Shown piece after piece: positions 63,049 to 64,000 of a stretch of DNA of 64,000 bases. Positions within the stretch are counted from its first letter, which is position 1, and every line of letters starts with the position of its first letter. Origin of the DNA: Microbacterium sp. zg-Y818 (lineage in GTDB: Bacteria > Actinomycetota > Actinomycetes > Actinomycetales > Microbacteriaceae); assembly GCF_030246905.1 (NCBI RefSeq), contig NZ_CP126741.1, forward strand, positions 868,001-932,000, in the 5' to 3' direction. The notes beneath the pieces are model-generated. The model was given only the letters and a program-made list of their open reading frames with translations, did not search any database and was not told where the DNA came from. The position numbers and the translations under genes were made by a program.

Positions 63049-64000
63049 ATGACAGACACCACCATTCCCGACAACGCCGACTCGACCCCGGTCGACCTGG
63101 TGGATCGGGTGCTGGCCCGCGCAGAGCTGCGCTCGGGCGTGAAGGTCACGACGTTCGGCGAGCGGGGAGAGAACCACCCGCTGGGCGCAGCACAGGCGCT
63201 GCAGGACGAGTCGACCGCCTACGGTGACAGCGACGGCGACCAGTGGGATCGCGAGGAGCGGGCCGCCCTGCGCCGCGTGCCCGGGCTCTCCACCGAACTC
63301 GAGGACGTCACCGAGGTCGAGTACCGCCAGCTGCGGCTGGAGAATGTCGTGCTCGTGGGCGTCTACCCGCAGGGGTCTCAGGAGGATGCCGAGAACTCCC
63401 TGCGTGAACTCGCGGCGCTCGCCGAGACGGCCGGCGCGGTCGTGCTCGACGGCGTGCTGCAGCGGCGTCCGCACCCGGACCCGGCCACGTACGTGGGTCG
63501 GGGCAAGGCCCAGGAGCTGCGTGACATCGTCGCGTCGGTCGGCGCCGACACCGTCATCGCCGACACCGAACTCGCGCCCAGCCAGCGGCGCGCGCTCGAG
63601 GATGTCGTCAAGGTCAAGGTCATCGACCGCACGACGGTGATCCTCGACATCTTCAGCCAGCACGCGAAGAGCCGCGAGGGCAAGGCGCAGGTCGAGCTCG
63701 CCCAGCTCGAGTACCTGCTGCCGCGCCTGCGCGGCTGGGGTGACTCGATGAGCCGCCAGGCCGGTGGCCAGGTGGGCGCCGGTGGCGCGGGCATGGGCTC
63801 GCGTGGCCCCGGTGAGACGAAGATCGAGCTGGATCGTCGCCGCATTCGCACGCGCATGGCGGTGCTGCGCCGCCAGATCCGCGACTTCGGTCCCGCGCGC
63901 GACGCCAAGCGCGCCGAGCGCAAGCGCCACACGATCCCCTCGGTCGCCATTGCGGGCTACACCAACGCCGGCAAGTCCAGCCTGCTCAACCGGCTCACCA
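63049..64000 (+). CDS. hflX: GTPase HflX, 3'-truncated by window edge
   Basis: First 317 residues of HflX, a ribosome-associated GTPase that splits stalled 70S ribosomes. Visible are the N-terminal HflX domain (VVLDGVLQRRPHPDPATYVGRGKAQEL, then VIADTELAPSQRRALE and VKVIDRTTVILDIF), the glycine-rich turn GGAGMGSRGPGETKIELDRR, the coiled coil, and the G1 loop GYTNAGKSSLLN cut just afterwards. Residues 1-60 are a variable acidic lead. ATG 63049 with AAAGGAATAC before it; TAGAGT (63004-63009) is a likely -10. Confidence 0.95.
   Translation, partial: MTDTTIPDNADSTPVDLVDRVLARAELRSGVKVTTFGERGENHPLGAAQALQDESTAYGDSDGDQWDREERAALRRVPGLSTELEDVTEVEYRQLRLENVVLVGVYPQGSQEDAENSLRELAALAETAGAVVLDGVLQRRPHPDPATYVGRGKAQELRDIVASVGADTVIADTELAPSQRRALEDVVKVKVIDRTTVILDIFSQHAKSREGKAQVELAQLEYLLPRLRGWGDSMSRQAGGQVGAGGAGMGSRGPGETKIELDRRRIRTRMAVLRRQIRDFGPARDAKRAERKRHTIPSVAIAGYTNAGKSSLLNRLT

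Overview
The window is about 64 kb of ordinary chromosome from a high-GC Gram-positive actinobacterium. It fits Microbacteriaceae, most likely Microbacterium or a close relative, by inference from gene content: DUF3046 and DUF5302 proteins, a ClgR-DUF3046-recA-recX block, a TTG-started pnp, a sugar ABC importer with no ATPase of its own, very GC-rich third positions and abundant leaderless-looking promoters. I see no rRNA, tRNA, CRISPR array, insertion sequence or prophage. Both edges cut genes (truB on the left, hflX on the right).

Layout. 0-2.6 kb: truB, two small membrane proteins and ribF, stop-start coupled. 2.6-8.2 kb (minus strand): deoC, then a GH51 arabinofuranosidase with an arabino-oligosaccharide type importer (two permeases, Tat-type lipoprotein) behind a perfect palindrome that looks like an operator. 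8.2-13.8 kb: a lipoprotein, a large SNF2-type helicase, pfkA, a repeat-rich gap and an AbiEi/DUF559 protein. 13.9-21.8 kb: oligopeptidase B, a Pit phosphate transporter with a small partner, a phosphoesterase, aspartase, a DUF4190 protein and an FAH-family hydrolase. 21.8-26.4 kb: PrsW-type protease, FKBP prolyl isomerase, a DUF2776-like membrane protein, YceI and an EamA transporter with no proper stop codon. 26.6-34.3 kb: rpsO and pnp, normally neighbours, separated by an acyltransferase, the CE1758/CE1759 flavin pair, a CEO-synthase/alanine dehydrogenase-like enzyme and a tiny DUF5302 gene. 34.5-41 kb: an aldo/keto reductase-fold protein without catalytic Lys/His, a histidine phosphatase, and a four-gene lipoprotein / membrane-fusion / ABC ATPase / MacB-like permease operon. 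41-51 kb: dapB, thyA-folA, SDR, Nudix, dapA-rnj, with an OsmC/epimerase pair and a thioredoxin/DUF4395 pair on the minus strand. 51-64 kb: ftsK, pgsA-cinA, clgR, DUF3046, recA-recX (LexA box), an alpha/beta hydrolase broken by an in-frame TGA, miaB-miaA, dapF, an RsmC-like methyltransferase and the start of hflX.

How the genes fit together. Most are housekeeping: tRNA modification (truB, miaA, miaB), RNA turnover (pnp, rnj), lysine/meso-diaminopimelate synthesis (dapA, dapB, dapF at three separate loci), thymidylate and folate (thyA, folA), flavin (ribF), chromosome segregation and recombination (ftsK, recA, recX). The accessory parts are the arabinoside uptake cluster, the ABC export-like operon and the flavin-monooxygenase cluster.

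The most unusual signals are in the DNA itself. About twenty genes have a TAnnnT -10 hexamer 6-8 bases before the start codon. The heptamer GGATGCC/GGCATCC occurs about 90 times by eye. A 20-bp-period tandem repeat with core CGAGTGAGTATTCG lies directly after the stop codons of two unrelated genes 27 kb apart. A second repeat family fills the pfkA-DUF559 gap. No clearly new multi-gene system is evident. The best candidates for undescribed biology are these repeats, the roughly 240-nt pnp leader and the acidic lipoprotein-ABC operon.
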